Shown piece after piece: positions 40,659 to 54,400 of a DNA stretch of 64,000 bases (position 1 is its first letter; each line of letters begins with the position of its first letter). The notes beneath the pieces were generated by a model. The model was not told the origin of the DNA and made no database searches. It was given only the letters and a program-made list of their open reading frames with translations. This stretch comes from Burhinus oedicnemus (taxonomy: Eukaryota > Chordata > Aves > Charadriiformes > Burhinidae). Made by a program: the position numbers and the translations under genes. The stretch lies in NCBI GenBank assembly GCA_008921705.1, contig VFFE01007795.1:1131811-1195810 (forward strand). The letters are read 5' to 3'.

Positions 40659-40738
40659 GCGGCCGGCGGGTTGCCTGGCCGGTCTCGGGGCGCTGCTACG
40701 GCAGCGCCCCGAGACCGGCCAGGCAGCCCGCCGACCGC
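40659..40738. repeat. Near-perfect 80-bp palindrome in the promoter
   Basis: The left arm 40659-40696 and right arm 40701-40738 are inverted copies of 38 bases with a 4-base centre (TACG). They match at 36 of 38 positions. The inner 25 (40672-40696 with 40701-40725) are perfect. The mismatches pair 40663 with 40734 and 40671 with 40726, and both are transition-type changes. The DNA could form a cruciform, and a transcript through it would form a very stable GC-rich hairpin. It lies within the CpG island, beside the GC box. Confidence 0.95.
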
Positions 40739-41629
40739 CGGTGCTTGTGCCTGGGGTGGCCACGGAGTGGGACAAGCGGGCAGCGTCGTGGCCAGCGAGT
40801 TCCCCTTCTGCTTGTCACAAAATAGAAAGGAGATGACAAGGATGTTCATCTCGTCTAAGCGCACCACCACCATCCCCCCCCGTGTCAAAGCAAATGGAAG
40901 AATTTGACGCTCCCTGTGCCAAAGCTGTCTAATAACCCTGAAATACCTCGTACCCTTCTGCGTGTCTTGGTGAAGAAGCAGTGGAAGGAGAGCGAAGTTT
41001 GCAAAGGGTCGAATAAAACCGAATCTGAGTGTTTTCGCGCTGGCCTTGGATTACAAAAAGAGGATAATAAACCAAGGTTTCCTGCAAAAAAAATCGGTGT
41101 GGTTTTACTCCCTTTTTCATCTTAAAGCGATGGGTTATCCTTTTCAGGGGTTATTTAAAAAAAAAAAAGCTTTTTCTGTGCTACTTTGGGGTATGATAGT
41201 AAGGCAGTATGGTTCCAAGACAGAGTATTTCAGAGATGTCCAGCTTGAAAATTGCACAGGTCGTGTCTGTGTTCTTGCATTTAGATGTTTTGATTAGTGT
41301 AATTTGTTATTTCCAGCATATAACAGCTACATCTTCAGTGTGAAATGTGTAGACAGTGTATGACAAAAACTTTTCAATTTATATTTTACCGTCAAAGAGT
41401 AGTGAGATTACTGTTATAAAAAAGAATATATGAAACACTCTTCTTTTTCATAAATTATAATTAAAAGGCAATGAAGCAATCACACTGTCTTGTGTAGTGA
41501 CCATTCAAAACCAAATATATTTCCCTTTGGAAAGAGTCTCTCTTCTCCTGTATGGAAAACTTGAAAAATTAATCAAATATTCATCTTTCAGATCACTTGC
41601 CTCTGTGTTAAAATTGCAAGCTTCTGGAC

Positions 41630-41682
41630 AAAAAAAAAAAAAACAACCCAAAACACCCCCCCCACCCCCCCCCAAAAAAAAT
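41630..41682. repeat. Poly-A / poly-C low-complexity tract
   Basis: A run of 14 A leads to AACAACCCAAAACA, then C-runs of eight and nine separated by an A, then eight A. No target-site duplication or element body is obvious. Confidence 0.85.
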
Positions 41683-44600
41683 TTGCTATAGTCAATTGTT
41701 TTCACTTTCTTTATTCATTGCATCTTTTTTTACTCTTGGTCAAAGTCTATCCGATAGACTTTGTTCTAGCTAAAAATGAGGTGACAGAATAATGGAGGTT
41801 ACCTTGGCTGTTCACATCAAAGGATTTGAAAATAAACTTTCTAGCTAATTGTAGGCAGTGTTTTATTCCTTGGTACCTGCATATTTTCAGGGATGCTTCT
41901 TGAGTGGTATGAGCTACTTCAGCTTGCAACTGTAGTGTAAAGCTTTATGATTATCTGTAGCTAGATAACTGAGTTTTGAGTTGCACTGTACAATATAAAT
42001 GTCATGTATCTTTTTTACAGCAAAGCTGATCATACTTGAAGCACCTGTCTGCCTGGGGGTGAAATAATCTGCAAAACAGAGCTGAAAGTCTTTAAGTGTA
42101 AAACCAGAACTTGGAATAGTCTTTTTACTGCCTGTAACAGTGTGTATTGCTTCTCTTACTACATACATGCACCAGATAAAGTTTTCTGAGTGGAATTAAA
42201 ATTGTGCTATTTTGTTTCAAAGCTCTGCTGTAGGACAGTTCATCAAAAATAAATCTGAAGTGAGCCATGACAGTTCTCTTTGTGCTGTGCCAGTTTTACA
42301 GAGTAAAACTGACTGTCTTTTTAATTGAGAGCCTTTCTGGAGCAGAGGCAAACAGATGGGAATCTAGGTGAGGGCCTACAAAAGGAGAAAGAAATTACTT
42401 GTATGGCTGAGGAAGGAAGTGTGCTGAAGACTACACTGTAGCTTGTGATCTAACAGTTAGTAAATGTGACTGGGAACGAAAATAAACAGTTGTCCACCTA
42501 TCATCTGGGATGTGGGAAGTGCAAGAGTCACAGAAGTACTTGATGCTTACTGCTGTAGTACCAATCTTGTCATCTGCAGAGCTTTGCTAGCTGTTTGGAG
42601 TTAGGTACGGAGAGGTGCTCTTAAGGGTAAGAATATCTTATAGATAAAAACAGGCACTCTCTTGTCCTTGGGTGTATGTTAAGAGGGTAGGCGGGTCCTT
42701 TATGAATTGGCCTGTCTAAGTAACACTTAGATGACTTTCAGATACATAACTGATGTTTGAGAGCATTCTTCAGGGTAAGCTCAAGTTGTTGTGAGTTTTA
42801 ATCAAAATTGTTCTCTTAGTAAACAGATCTGTTGCGTAGGGTATGCTTAGTGCAGTTCATGTTTAGTTTGTGGTTACAAGCACTGCCACTCTTTTGCCTC
42901 AGAACAAATACAAAAGCAGACCAAAGTGTACTGTGTAATGTCAGTGCGTTGAATCCCTGCTGAGTTGGGGCAGGCTTCTGCTGTGTTCTGTTGCATCTAG
43001 GTCAGGTAGAGGGATATTTTAGACAGCCTCCTTGTTCAGAGAGATTAAAGGAGTATCTACAGTAACTACACCTTCATATTCAAAAGCAAACTTTGTTTTT
43101 CTGCTCAGATATGGTTAAGGTGGTCTGTTTCCATTCTTCTTGCATAAAGGAGGGAAAAAGGAAGATTTTTGCTACTTGACTGCTGTTAATAGGGGACCTG
43201 TTTTCAAGTTGACGGAGTTTTCAAAGTTGTTCAGCAGTTGACTGCAGCAGAGCTTTAGTATCTCACTTGAAGCATCTTATGTATCGCTTTCTCCTTAGGG
43301 CTTTTCAACCATAAGAACACTTGAGTGGGACAGGCAATATTCTGATGAAGTTATGGCAGTTTGCTTGTAGTAGGCAAGCACCATTTGGAGAAAGCCAAAG
43401 ACCTTGCCTGCTGGCACAAACTGTTTCTACATGGAGCAGTTGAATGAGGCTACCTTCAAAAGCAGCAGCAGGTTCTGGCTTGAAGCTCTCATCTCTTGAG
43501 CTTTAGAATGCCTAAAGAAACACTGGACAACCAAAAGTGAAAAGGGTTTTCTTATTATTGTCTGTTCCTGTTTACGTACGCTATTGTGAGCTGATACACT
43601 ACATGTTATCTCCTCTAGCAGCAAGGAAAGTGAGGAAGGCTGTAAATGCCAGGTTGGAAATCTGCCTACTAGGCAACTTTTGAAATACAAAATGATTTGG
43701 GGGCCCTCTAGCTATGTGGGATGCTCTTTTTTCAAGAGCAGTGTCTTAATAGTAATTTTTACTACTAAAGCAGTTGAGTGGAAGTTACTATAAGACCCTA
43801 CGGGAATGCGTGTAGCAGAGTTAAAGGAACTTTTTAAAGTTGAACCAGGAAGAAGAGGCATTTGACAATATCTTGTACACTGTCCCACTCAGCTTTCTAG
43901 TTATTAATCTAAGAACTTGGTGTTATTTGAAGTAAATCCCTGCTATGCAACTATGAAAAGAGACTGCCAATTACAGTTACACATGGTTAGTTCATTTTTG
44001 GCCAAGGGAGGAAGGCCAGACCATAGTGCAGGAGTGGGACAGCCCAGCCCTTCTAATGGACTGGTGTTTGCATCCTGTGGCAGAGAAGCAGCATCTCATG
44101 TTTCTCTTCAGCCTGCGATTCTCTTCAGGGAACCCCTAGTTTCTTAGATCACTTTGTATCGTTCCTGCAGCTGTTGCAACACAGGAAGGTGTCCTAAATC
44201 TGAATGAGTTGACCAGGTCTTCTGCAGAAGGGATATTGTGTGCCACTGTCACTCATTCATGAAATAACTTTCAATACAACTCTAATCGTAGAGCTGTGAG
44301 AAACGTTAGATCATTAAATTTCTGGACAGTATTGAAGAACTGGAACAGGAGAACAGTTTGTTTTCATAACTGAAGACAAAGCAAGGATCTGTAGTTATAA
44401 TTCTTGTCTTTTTTCTTAGAAACTCTCAGGAGAATGTGCTTGTTGTGTCAAAATGTGTTGACATTGAGATGAATGTTACTCTTACTTGCTTTAATTATGT
44501 TATTACTAACTCTTGATTTCAGTAGGTAATCTGGATTAAAGGAAAAGATGTAGTTTAACAATATTTCCTTTACTGTGGCGTACTTCAAACTTTATGTGAA

Positions 44601-47600
44601 ATTAGATGGTGAAACGTTTTTCTTAAATGAATTTGCTATTGCCCAAATAATGTATGTTGGCTAGCCCCCTCTTCAGTTAATTTAAAATAGCTTGTGAGCA
44701 CAGATAGTTCCTGTAACTGTTTCTTTTTGTTTCTCTGTTAGTTGTCTTAGCTTTTGAAGTCTTGTCCTATTTTTCCCACTCGTGCTCTCTGTTTCTGCAG
44801 TCTAACCAGTGGTGCCTTCACTTTTTTTCATGTCTGCAATGAAGGGAAATTTCTTAAAAGCATACGTCATATATCAGGAAGAAGCAAAGAGAGTACCACC
44901 ACATCTGTGGTAAAGATGAACTGCAGATATATGTGAGTTACCTGTGTGGAGTTCAAGAGGGGAGGTACAGGAGACAGAAGGACCTGTATGTTGCTAAGCA
45001 TGGCACTTCAGCACTACTGAAATCAAAGTGTTTTCGGTAATTAGAGGGCCAGACCAGCTACTTCTGTTTTTTCTAAAGGTTTCATGTACGGTCAATATTT
45101 TTTTTATTTGAGATGAAGCTACTATGCTGAACAGTGCTTGGACTGCATCAGAACTCAGACAATACTGATAGTTAAGTTGTGCAGTTGTACAAGCCTTGCT
45201 TGCAGTTAGTTAATCAAGTGTCTATAACATCTGCTCTGATACTTCCCCTGAAAGTGATTAATTAGAAAACTAGTGGAAAGTTGCAATGTGTTGTGTTTTT
45301 TCTCAATGTGGAGAAGGGTAAACTGGAATGCAGAATGGAAGTAATCTATTAAGTGGAAGTTACCTAAGAATCCTATTCGCTGCAATACAGTATTTAGGAC
45401 TAGATTTATTTGTTTATAATGTGACATCTACAGTTGAGACTGAGCTGTGCATGGCTGTGTGTCCAGGCTTATGGGTTAGTTAAGTGTGGGGGCAGCCCAA
45501 TGTCATACCATGCAGGAACTCTTTTATTAATCTTGCAAATGTGAAGTGGTTAAGGTGAATTGTTAGATCTTGTAAGAAGCAGTCAGTAACCCTCCTCTGA
45601 TCTTTCATTGTGAAGCTTCTTATAAGATAACATTCTGAAAGCCTGGTGTACAAGATGACCCATAAGCATAGCCTGCTTGGCTTCATGTGATTGCTTTTTG
45701 CGTACAATATTGCTGAAGGATTTTCTTGGAGTTGGGAAAGTGTATAAATTAATACTGCATGCTGGATCTTGACTCTTAGGCTTCTGGAGTTATATTTATA
45801 TAGTTAGTATATAAAAGGATATATTGTACTGTCTGTCTGTGACCCTTCTGACTTGTTTAAAAAGGAGAATTGATGGGCAATAGGCATTCTGTGAGTGTGA
45901 TGGTTTTATTCCTATTCGGGGAATGGTCCTTTTGTTATTTACTGTCTATTGTTTATATTGGTGCTAGTGTACAGGAAATGCTATGTGTTTTCATGGGTTT
46001 TATGATGAGTGGCATCACAAATGAGTTCTTGACAAGTCTGAATTCACCTTCAGAGTTCTTGCACATATTATACCAGTCCATAGATGAATTTCCAAGGTAG
46101 TTTTATACCAACAGTATTCAGTGAATATAAAAATACAATGTGAGGTGCCTTGGACTTGTGTTCTTAGTGGGCTGTGAAATGCTGTGCTCAAAATCCAACT
46201 TCTGCTGACATTAGTTACTTGAGAATATGCCGTGCTTCTAGAAACTGATGCCAAATTGTCATCTTAGCACTTTGTGGCAGCTAAGAGACTACAAGTCCTG
46301 TGGCATCAAGAAGGAGCACTGGAAGAGGCAAGAATAGCTGACTGTCATGCTGTAGAATTGCTCTTCCATTTTTCTGATGTATCTTTTTTGAATTAGGTAG
46401 CAGATTAGGTGGCATCTCACTGAAGAAGAGACACCCTGTTACTTGATATAGATCATCCCGGGCATTGTTTGGATGGCAATAGAGAGAAGTCTGTGATACC
46501 ATAATAAACAGGCATTCATAACTCTCATTTTTTTTTAACTGGATGCTTGGTCTTCAGATGTTCTTACTTCTGGTGTACGATTTTCTACTTGCTTTTTGTA
46601 TCTGAATACTAGAGAGAAAGAAGCATTTCTGAATGATACCTATTTCTGCTTGTTGTATGTTCTTACAGTTTATTGTTACCTTTTCACCTTTCTTTGTTTA
46701 AGCAAGTCCATTGCTTCTTTTTAATGATCCTCTGGTTTTTTTTCTCATCTCCCTAAACCTTTTATTTTAGGAAACGCCCTAAGCTAAATTGAGGTTCAGC
46801 CAGAGCTTGTGTAGAAAATTTAAGTGTGGTATCTGAAGTTCTGCAAAAACTGAGTAGCTGAAAACAAGGTTTTACAATTAAGTGCTTTAGGCCACTGTAT
46901 GTGCTGGTGTTTGGCATCTTTTTGATCTGCATGTTGCTTTTCATCAAATTATTAAGAGTAATTTCATGAGAAAAGTGCTGTATCTATGTGAGTAGGAATT
47001 AGAGTGAGAAAATAAGAGTATTTCATGTGAAGCCTAGAATGAAAAGATCAACAGTACAGTTTTATTCTTGAAGATACCTCTTCCTTTTCTGCTAGAAATC
47101 TGGGTCTTGTCTAGCGAGTAAACTGATGAAGAAGCAACATTAAGTGCACGTTAGTTTGGACTTAACCAATATTTTGAACAATGTGTAGTCTTGCTAACTG
47201 AAAGTACATCCTGCTTCTAGCCAGAGGCAAGATAAGACGCAGTTTGCAAATACTTCTTTCAAAGACCAATGTATCAACTTGAAAATATTAGTATTTTCAG
47301 GTAATGTAATTCTTCCATTACTTAATCTTATTGTAGACTTTTAAAATGAAATTCGGTGCTGTAAGTTTCACAGAGGAAAGCTGAAGCCTCTTTTCCAAGC
47401 TGAATGCTGAATCTGCTGTGATAGTACAAGTGAAAATAAGAAACCATTCAGAGCCTTATCTACAGAAGGTTGAAGTTACAGATCCCAAGAACCTAAACAG
47501 AGGATGCACTGGGTAAACTGGGAGCACTGTAAGCAATGTGGAAATACAAGCCTTTGGTTTCATGAAGAATAAACTTGTTTCACTGGAACAGTCAGGGTGG

Positions 47601-48381
47601 ACTGAAAAGGCATTCTTCCATTCAGACTTTGCCCAAAATATAGATTGTTTTGAGATGCATATATTTAACTTGCTAGAGGTAAAACTCTTCTTCAGTAAAA
47701 GATTTAGGATGTAGTAGTAACACTTGTTCAAATGCTGTGGTGATTGTCATAGTCTAAATAATAGATGACTCTTAGAAGACCAGACGTGCTGATTTGTATT
47801 TAGAAAGGTCTTCCCATCCAGACCTCTGAAGCCAATTTTAAATTTCAGTATTCTTTGGACGTCTTTTGCTATCTTATCAAAGTACCTGTTTGATTTGGTA
47901 TAAAGCAAAGTGTGTCTTAAGATACGACAGGTTTCTCCAGAAAATGGCAGCCTTTGAAGATGTAGCGGAACCAAAAAGTATGGTCTAAACAAGAACTAGA
48001 GTGATCTTAAGAAGATTCAAATAGACTCTTGTGGAGACTTGATTGAACAAGTTTAACCCTCATTAATTTGGTAACTCTCTACTGAAGATCTAGTCCATGT
48101 AAGAGAAAGCAGTGTGGGGATGAGTGTGATTCACATTCATTTGGTTAAAATTATTCAGCTTTTTATGTAGGTGTCATTGTGTCTATGAGCTCAGCCTTGC
48201 AAGCATGAATTACCTTACCTTTGGGTTCCTGCTTATAACTGTCAGATTTTTCCCTCTCTTGGAAATTCCTGACCCATTAAATAAGACTTTTTGGAGGGCT
48301 ATCTAAGGTGCATCAGCTGCTCACAAAGCAGATGCAAAACTGGCAGTTCACAGCTTGACATGTTAAGTCAGCATTTGTTTT

Positions 48382-48473
48382 AGGGAGGGGTGTGGTGTTT
48401 TTGTTTGGTTTTGGTTTGGTTTTTTGGGGATGGGGGGTGGGGTTTTTCTGTTGTGTTTTGGTTTTTTTTTTTA
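48382..48473. repeat. G/T-rich low-complexity tract with G-quadruplex potential
   Basis: GGGAGGGG is followed by repeated TTTGG/TTTTGG words, then GGGGATGGGGGGTGGGG, and finally a T run. The complement gives the AAACC/CCCC style seen in other tracts of the window. Several closely spaced runs of three or more G on the RNA-like strand could fold as a quadruplex in DNA or in the intron transcript. Confidence 0.8.
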
Positions 48474-51400
48474 ATACTGTCATCTGAAGCTTGTGACAAC
48501 TTAGCAGTTGCCTCAGAAACAACCAAGTTGTCTGTGCATCTGCAGGTGAACAGAGGTGTGGAGGTCAACTTCTACAGTTGTCATCTTCTAGTCAAGGTAT
48601 GTTTGTGAGTTGGATGTTCCCTGAGGAGCTACCATTCCTAGGTTCAAGATGCTACTGCCTCGCTGCCAGAAACAGAACAGGATGTTCTGCCCAAGCTTCA
48701 GCCACTTCAATTAAGCATTTCAGACCTTTTAGAAATTCACCTTCATCAGTGGATTCAGCTAATAAATTTAACTGTGAAAAGAAGCGGTTAAGGTTGCACC
48801 TCCATTATTGCAGAGGTAGCAAAACCATGTAGCAGAAGATGGTAGTTATTGTTGGGTGTTGGTGTATGCTTTTTTCAGCTTAACTGAGGACAGATGTCTC
48901 AAGCTTTAACAAAAGAACTGTTTGTGAAATTAGGTATGATTTGGGTGACTTCAAGTGACGTTTGCTGCTCATGCTCAAATACTATGTTTCTATTAGGGAA
49001 GTATTGATTGAGAGGTCAAAACAAACACGAGTTACAATTACTTGGGACTTTGCTGGTATGGTTCATTTATCATGAAAGAGCTAATTTTATTCCCATTAAT
49101 GAATGCTAGTAGCTAATATTCTGAATTTGCATAGAACCAGTGTCTTTTCAACAGATAAAACTTCTAATCTTAAAATGACGTGTGGGAATTTGTAAGACTG
49201 CTCTCAGGCTACGAACATGATTTGTAATAGAATTACTGTAAATCATACTAAATCACACTATGGAAGGATACTTTGTATGTAAAGGGCCTACACCTGCCAG
49301 TCTTATATGATCTTTTGTTGCTGGCCGTTTAATGGTGAAGGAAATCTATACCTCTGTACCTTGACGATGTGTTATTAATCTAAACAAACCTGAATTGAAA
49401 CCAAACTTTCAATAATGAAGACAGTGCAAGTAATGATAGCTTGTTATGCAAGTTCTGGCATTGCCAGCGTGTATATGATACATGGGTTATAGAGGTAAAA
49501 TAGACAGGAGGGACTAAAATTCAGGTGGTATTGGAATTGCAGTTGAATTGAGCATTGCCTTATGTTGGTAGAAGGAAACCTGATACAAGGCTTTACTGGT
49601 TCAGCAGCCAGTGTCACAATCAGAGTAGAGCTAGGATTGCCAGATATTAAGCAGATATCGCATGGAATTTGAGGCTAGGTCTTGTTTCTGCAACAGAAGT
49701 TAAGCTGTTTTTTTCCAAAGAGAATCTTAAGCCAACTGGCAAGTTTATTCTTGAAGTAACTTTCAAACTGCACAAGTGCATTTTTACAAGGAAAGTATCT
49801 TGAGACTGAAAATTTCCATGCCTTACTTGTAGTCCTGCTGTTTTTAACTGGGTTTGGAGCTTGAAAGATAAAATTTACTTTAACAATTATGGGGAGAAAC
49901 AAATGCTTAGATTTGCTTTTAATCAGAAGGATGCATATCAGGTAAAGCATGTTGGGTATACCATGATGTTGCAATCCATTAATTAATAGAATTTTTAGAG
50001 CTAAATACTGTTCCTTCTCTGCAATGACAGTAGAGCCAAATTCACAGCAGTAAATTGCTGTCTCAGTTCTCAAAACTTGCTGTATGATTGAATATTTAGC
50101 TTATGCGTAGCAAGATATAATGTGTTTATGCATTCTCTGAATTTAATATAATATACTTGTATTTTTAAAAATCTGAGTATTTTTTCTATTTATTGTCTGC
50201 CTGGATTTTCTTTGCAAGCATAAAAAACATTTGCAATTCAGTTTATTCAGGAATTCTGAGATCATCGTTTTAGCTGGAAGTCTGACTGGTACAACATGCA
50301 CAAACAACTGTCATGGGGAATGGTGACTGTTTTACAGAGATAGCGAGAAAATGCAAAACTATGGCAGTCACCAAAAATAAGACTAAATCTGATAAATGTT
50401 ATGAACTCCAATTTGAGGCTTAAATAGACTCTGTAGTTTAGGTTTTATAAGGGACTCCAAATTTGAATTGACGTATTTGAATTTTTGCACGAAGTTGAAG
50501 CTTGAACTCAGCAAGTGGTGAACCATAGCATATTTTTTAGTACCTTGAGAATGTTCGTTATATCACTTGCTTTGAAATTACTTTTTACACTTTGTATGAA
50601 ACTACTACAAGTTGCTTATGCTTGTTAGTCTCTCACATTAGGAAGCTTTCATCTTGAGATATCAGCGGCTTCAAGCAGGCCAGTTTCCATCCTTAGAACA
50701 TACATTAAGTTTGTGTTCAGATTTAAGATCTAGCTGGGAGTTAACTTTGATGTAAGGAAAAAAACCCAAATTTTATTCAGTTATACTAATTCTAGACAGT
50801 GGAACTCGTCTCACAAGGTAAGCTCATGTTAGCCGCTTTGTGGAAATTATCCCTGTGTGCAGTATTCGTCAAGGAAGCTCCCTTCAATGAAAGCAGGAAA
50901 ACTTGGTTAAGCTATCTCTGTGGGTGAGTGCCCCCATGGGCAGTTCGAGGAGCAACTTAAACCTTGGTGCTGTGTTTGTGCTGCAGTAACTTGTTCTCAG
51001 GTCTTTGTCTTTTTCTCAGGTGGGTAGTATGATTTCATGTCACTAGGTAAGCTTACTCACCCAGACAGCTTTTTGAAAATCCTCTGAAGATCCTCTAGCA
51101 TCAGTTATAGTATTTGAACATAACTGAAGAAATCTTTTTGTCCAAGAAAAATTACTGTATTAGTGCCCAGAAGAACTAGCTGTCCACCTGACAGTATACT
51201 TGTTTGTCAAGACAAGAAGCTATCAAAACCGGGTAAAAACTAGAGATAAAAATTGCTTCTATCTTTGTTTACTGAAGAGTTGACTCACTTCCAAAGAGTC
51301 TGCATTAGTAATGAAATACCTCTTCTTCCAGGAGTCTTGAGTATAAAAGTATTTAATTAGACCCGATCAGCTTTGCAGTGTATTGTGTCTTCAAAATTGA

Positions 51401-54400
51401 TTTCTGAATAAAGTTTTCTATAAATAAGTGTGAAAGTCAGCTCTGGAGTATTTTAATTTCTCTTTTATAAGAGATACCACTTACCCTATTGAGTAAGGAT
51501 TATCTGAGTTGCTTTAATTCCTAAGCATCTAAAAGTTAGTGAAAATGAACAGGCTTCCACTTTAGGTTATGTTGTCAAGGCACTGCTTATGCACTGCAAT
51601 TATTCTGAAAAAACCTCAGTCAGAGTTGGGGGATAAGAATGCAGGACTTCCTTTACATGTAGGTATTTGGGGAGTATTAAGAACAGCAGACATCCTCTCT
51701 TCTCTAATTAGTTGCTTCCCTGAAGAAGGGGTTCTAAACCAACAGACTAAAAACTTAGTGGAACCTGGATGGTACAGACAATTAGAAAGATTTAGGTTTG
51801 GCATTCTGAGACTGCTCCAGTACCAAAAGTGGGAACCATCTAGTCTGGAAAGACTTAGTCCTCTGACCTTGGTTGGTCTGTGACTGAACTAGAGCTGTGT
51901 TTCTAAATGTCTGACCGTTGTCCTCTTGTTCCATCTCAGGGCTAGCATCCCCTCTCTGAGAAGCAGGATTTTTTTCATTGGCCTTTTTCCTCTCCACTGC
52001 TAATTGTAAGCAGGTAAACCAGTTGGATAATGTGCTTAATCTGTCATTCTAATGTTTGAAACTTTTTTTTTTTCATGCAAACAGTTGAGATTAATTTACG
52101 AGTGCTATTCCCAGGGCGGTTCTAACAAAGCCTCTCTTCCAGAGAGGTAAATGTGCTTGGGCAGAAGCATTATGAAAATTTTAGTGAAGACACTGCAACT
52201 TCACAATATAACCAGAATGTCAGGGTCTGAACAAGAATCGTGGTCTGTAAACTGCTGAATAATCATGATCCCTTCTGAAAATGATAATGCTTCTGGGAGG
52301 GACTACTTGTTTAATTCCATACCTGAACAACTAGTTCGCATGAGCAAGTCTCAGGGATGTATCTTAAAGTAGTGACTGTATTTAGTTCATGTCTTCAGCC
52401 TGAGGCCAGGCTCTGATTACAGCTTCATTTGGTTTAATATCACTTGGAAAGATTGGATTATTAGCTTTCCCATTACTCAGGTAACAAAGTTGAATCGGAA
52501 ACCAAAATTTGAAGCTGAAGGAGTTGAAAGAAAACTAAGCTCTACCAAAAAAAAAAACCAAACCCCACTTTCCTAACTATGATAGGAAGTCCAATTACCA
52601 ATGGTATTTGAACTTTCCTGAATTGTCCATTGTGTGATTGCTTTTTAGGAAGGCTTTACAAGCAGTAAGTGTGCAGTTTCTTCATTCACTGCTCAAGTAC
52701 GGTTTCTTATTCCTCAGTTTTCTTAGCATCATCCCTTTGGTTTGCATTTTTCTGGAGACGTGCTTCAAGAAAATGTCCAGGAGGCGCTTTTTCCCAGTTT
52801 ATCTGAATCGGAGCAGAAGCAGAAAGCAAGTTCCATGTTCATGGTCCTTGACAGATGTGAAGCTTTTAAAATACTTCATTTCCAGTGACTTGTCCTGGTT
52901 AACGTTTCTTCCTTCTGTTCAAATGGGTTTATTCAAAGAACTGCTCATCCTTCAAAGAGAATCCTGATTGGAAAAAGTGCTCCTCTAGTTTATCAAGTAC
53001 TTAAATTTTAAGAAGTGTGCCATGAAGAAGTAGAATTAAGCAGTTACATTAAAACACTACACTAATGCATTAATACATGCATTAATTCAAAAAAGTAATA
53101 TGAACAGACTAGCAAGAGAGGCTGGCAGAGGTGGTGGTTTTATGGACTGTTATGTTTCGGGAAGTATGCAAGGCAGTTACTGAAATGTCACTGGCAGTTA
53201 CTGGAGGCAATCTGGAAGTGAGCTCTGTACTTTCGAGAGATTGTATGCTTGAGACAGTACTAGGATCTAGTTTATGTGAAAATGCTATTTCTTGAAGAGT
53301 AGCTTCTCTCGTTTTTCTAGCTAAATTTTGCATTAGACATCTCCAGAGTTCACAGTTATGTCAAATATCTGTGCATATAAATATGACTCAGCTGTTCAAA
53401 GCCAAGGCCTTAGTTTTTGCATGCTTCCTATCATACTGTTCTTTAGTGCCTGCATGGGGAGAGCGCAGTTGACAGTATTTTCCTGATGAAAGATGGAGGA
53501 GCAGAACAATGAAAAAGTGCAGGAAGTTGGTATGGCTCTCACTCCTTGTAGGTCTGTCACCTTAAAGGTAGCCAGCCTTCAGAGCAAAATGTCTCTCTTA
53601 AAATAGACTCCACTAAATGAAGAGGGATTCAAACAGGTTACTTCGTTTATTTGGTAGGAATAAGTTTAAACTTATTTGTATCTAATTGTTGGCTGACTTG
53701 GTGGGGACTTATCATCAACTGACCAATAAATCTGGGGGTTTTTTGCTTATCTGTTACTCTGTTATAGTCTCTTCACTTCTGTTGTGCCCCTTTGAGTATA
53801 TCCATTTTACAGCCCTGAGATTGCGTGATCTGGGGAGTACAGACATATTGTTGTTGGACTTAACCCTATCCTATTCTAGAAATGCTGGCCATGCTGTGTT
53901 ATAGCTGTAGTTTTAGAATGCTAAGTTGTAGATGAGGATACACGTAAAGGTAACTGTCTCCTTACTTGAATGACTGAGATTGTGTGATCTAATGATCCTT
54001 TTTCCTCCTTTCCAGTTAGTACAATTGCTTTCTGATAGCTTTAGAACTGAAGGGTATCGTTGAAATGACTGGTTAGTGCAGAGTGCTGAAAATTATTCTT
54101 AAGGTGCTACGTTGAGCTCTGTCTTGATTGTACAAATGATTTAATAATTACATATTCTTCCAAAGTTCTTCCAGTAACTTCTTTTTTCAGGGGTGGGAGG
54201 GCATGACAATATGTGAAATGCAAGGTACAGACTTTATAAAGAGGTACTGCATGCACTAAGTCCAGTATCTGTTTTAGAATGGCTAGAGAAGTGTGGTTTG
54301 TTGTTGGGGTTTTTTTCCCCCCCTTCCTTTTCAGGCAGAAAAGGAAATCCACCAGAAGTTTGAGCTTGCATCTCAGATTTCATAGTTTGCATCTCTTTCA

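Larger units (their letters stand above)
40030..40800 (+). promoter_or_regulatory. RAP1B: CpG island, probable RAP1B promoter and untranslated first exon
   Basis: Sequence becomes very GC- and CpG-rich here, against AT-rich DNA on both sides, and returns to AT-rich by about 40,850. It holds a GC box (GGGGCGGAGGGG, 40636-40647) and a pair of ETS-like sites (GCGGAAGC and GCGGAAAG, 40396-40409), with no clear TATA box, as expected of a housekeeping promoter. RAP1B is broadly expressed, its start codon lies in a downstream exon at 58,882, and the island is on the correct side. The link is therefore inferred. Candidate splice donors include GGGTGAGG at 40,129-40,136 and TTGGTGAAG near 40,970. I cannot choose between them, so neither start site nor exon edges are given. 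Confidence 0.75.

Noticed and set aside
39783..40888. Long overlapping open frames on both strands across the CpG island (up to 338 codons)
   Set aside because: They read through the N gap, consist of proline/arginine/glycine/alanine-rich low-complexity peptide typical of GC-rich DNA with few stop codons, and occur in several frames at once. Part of the similarity between the strands comes from the palindrome.
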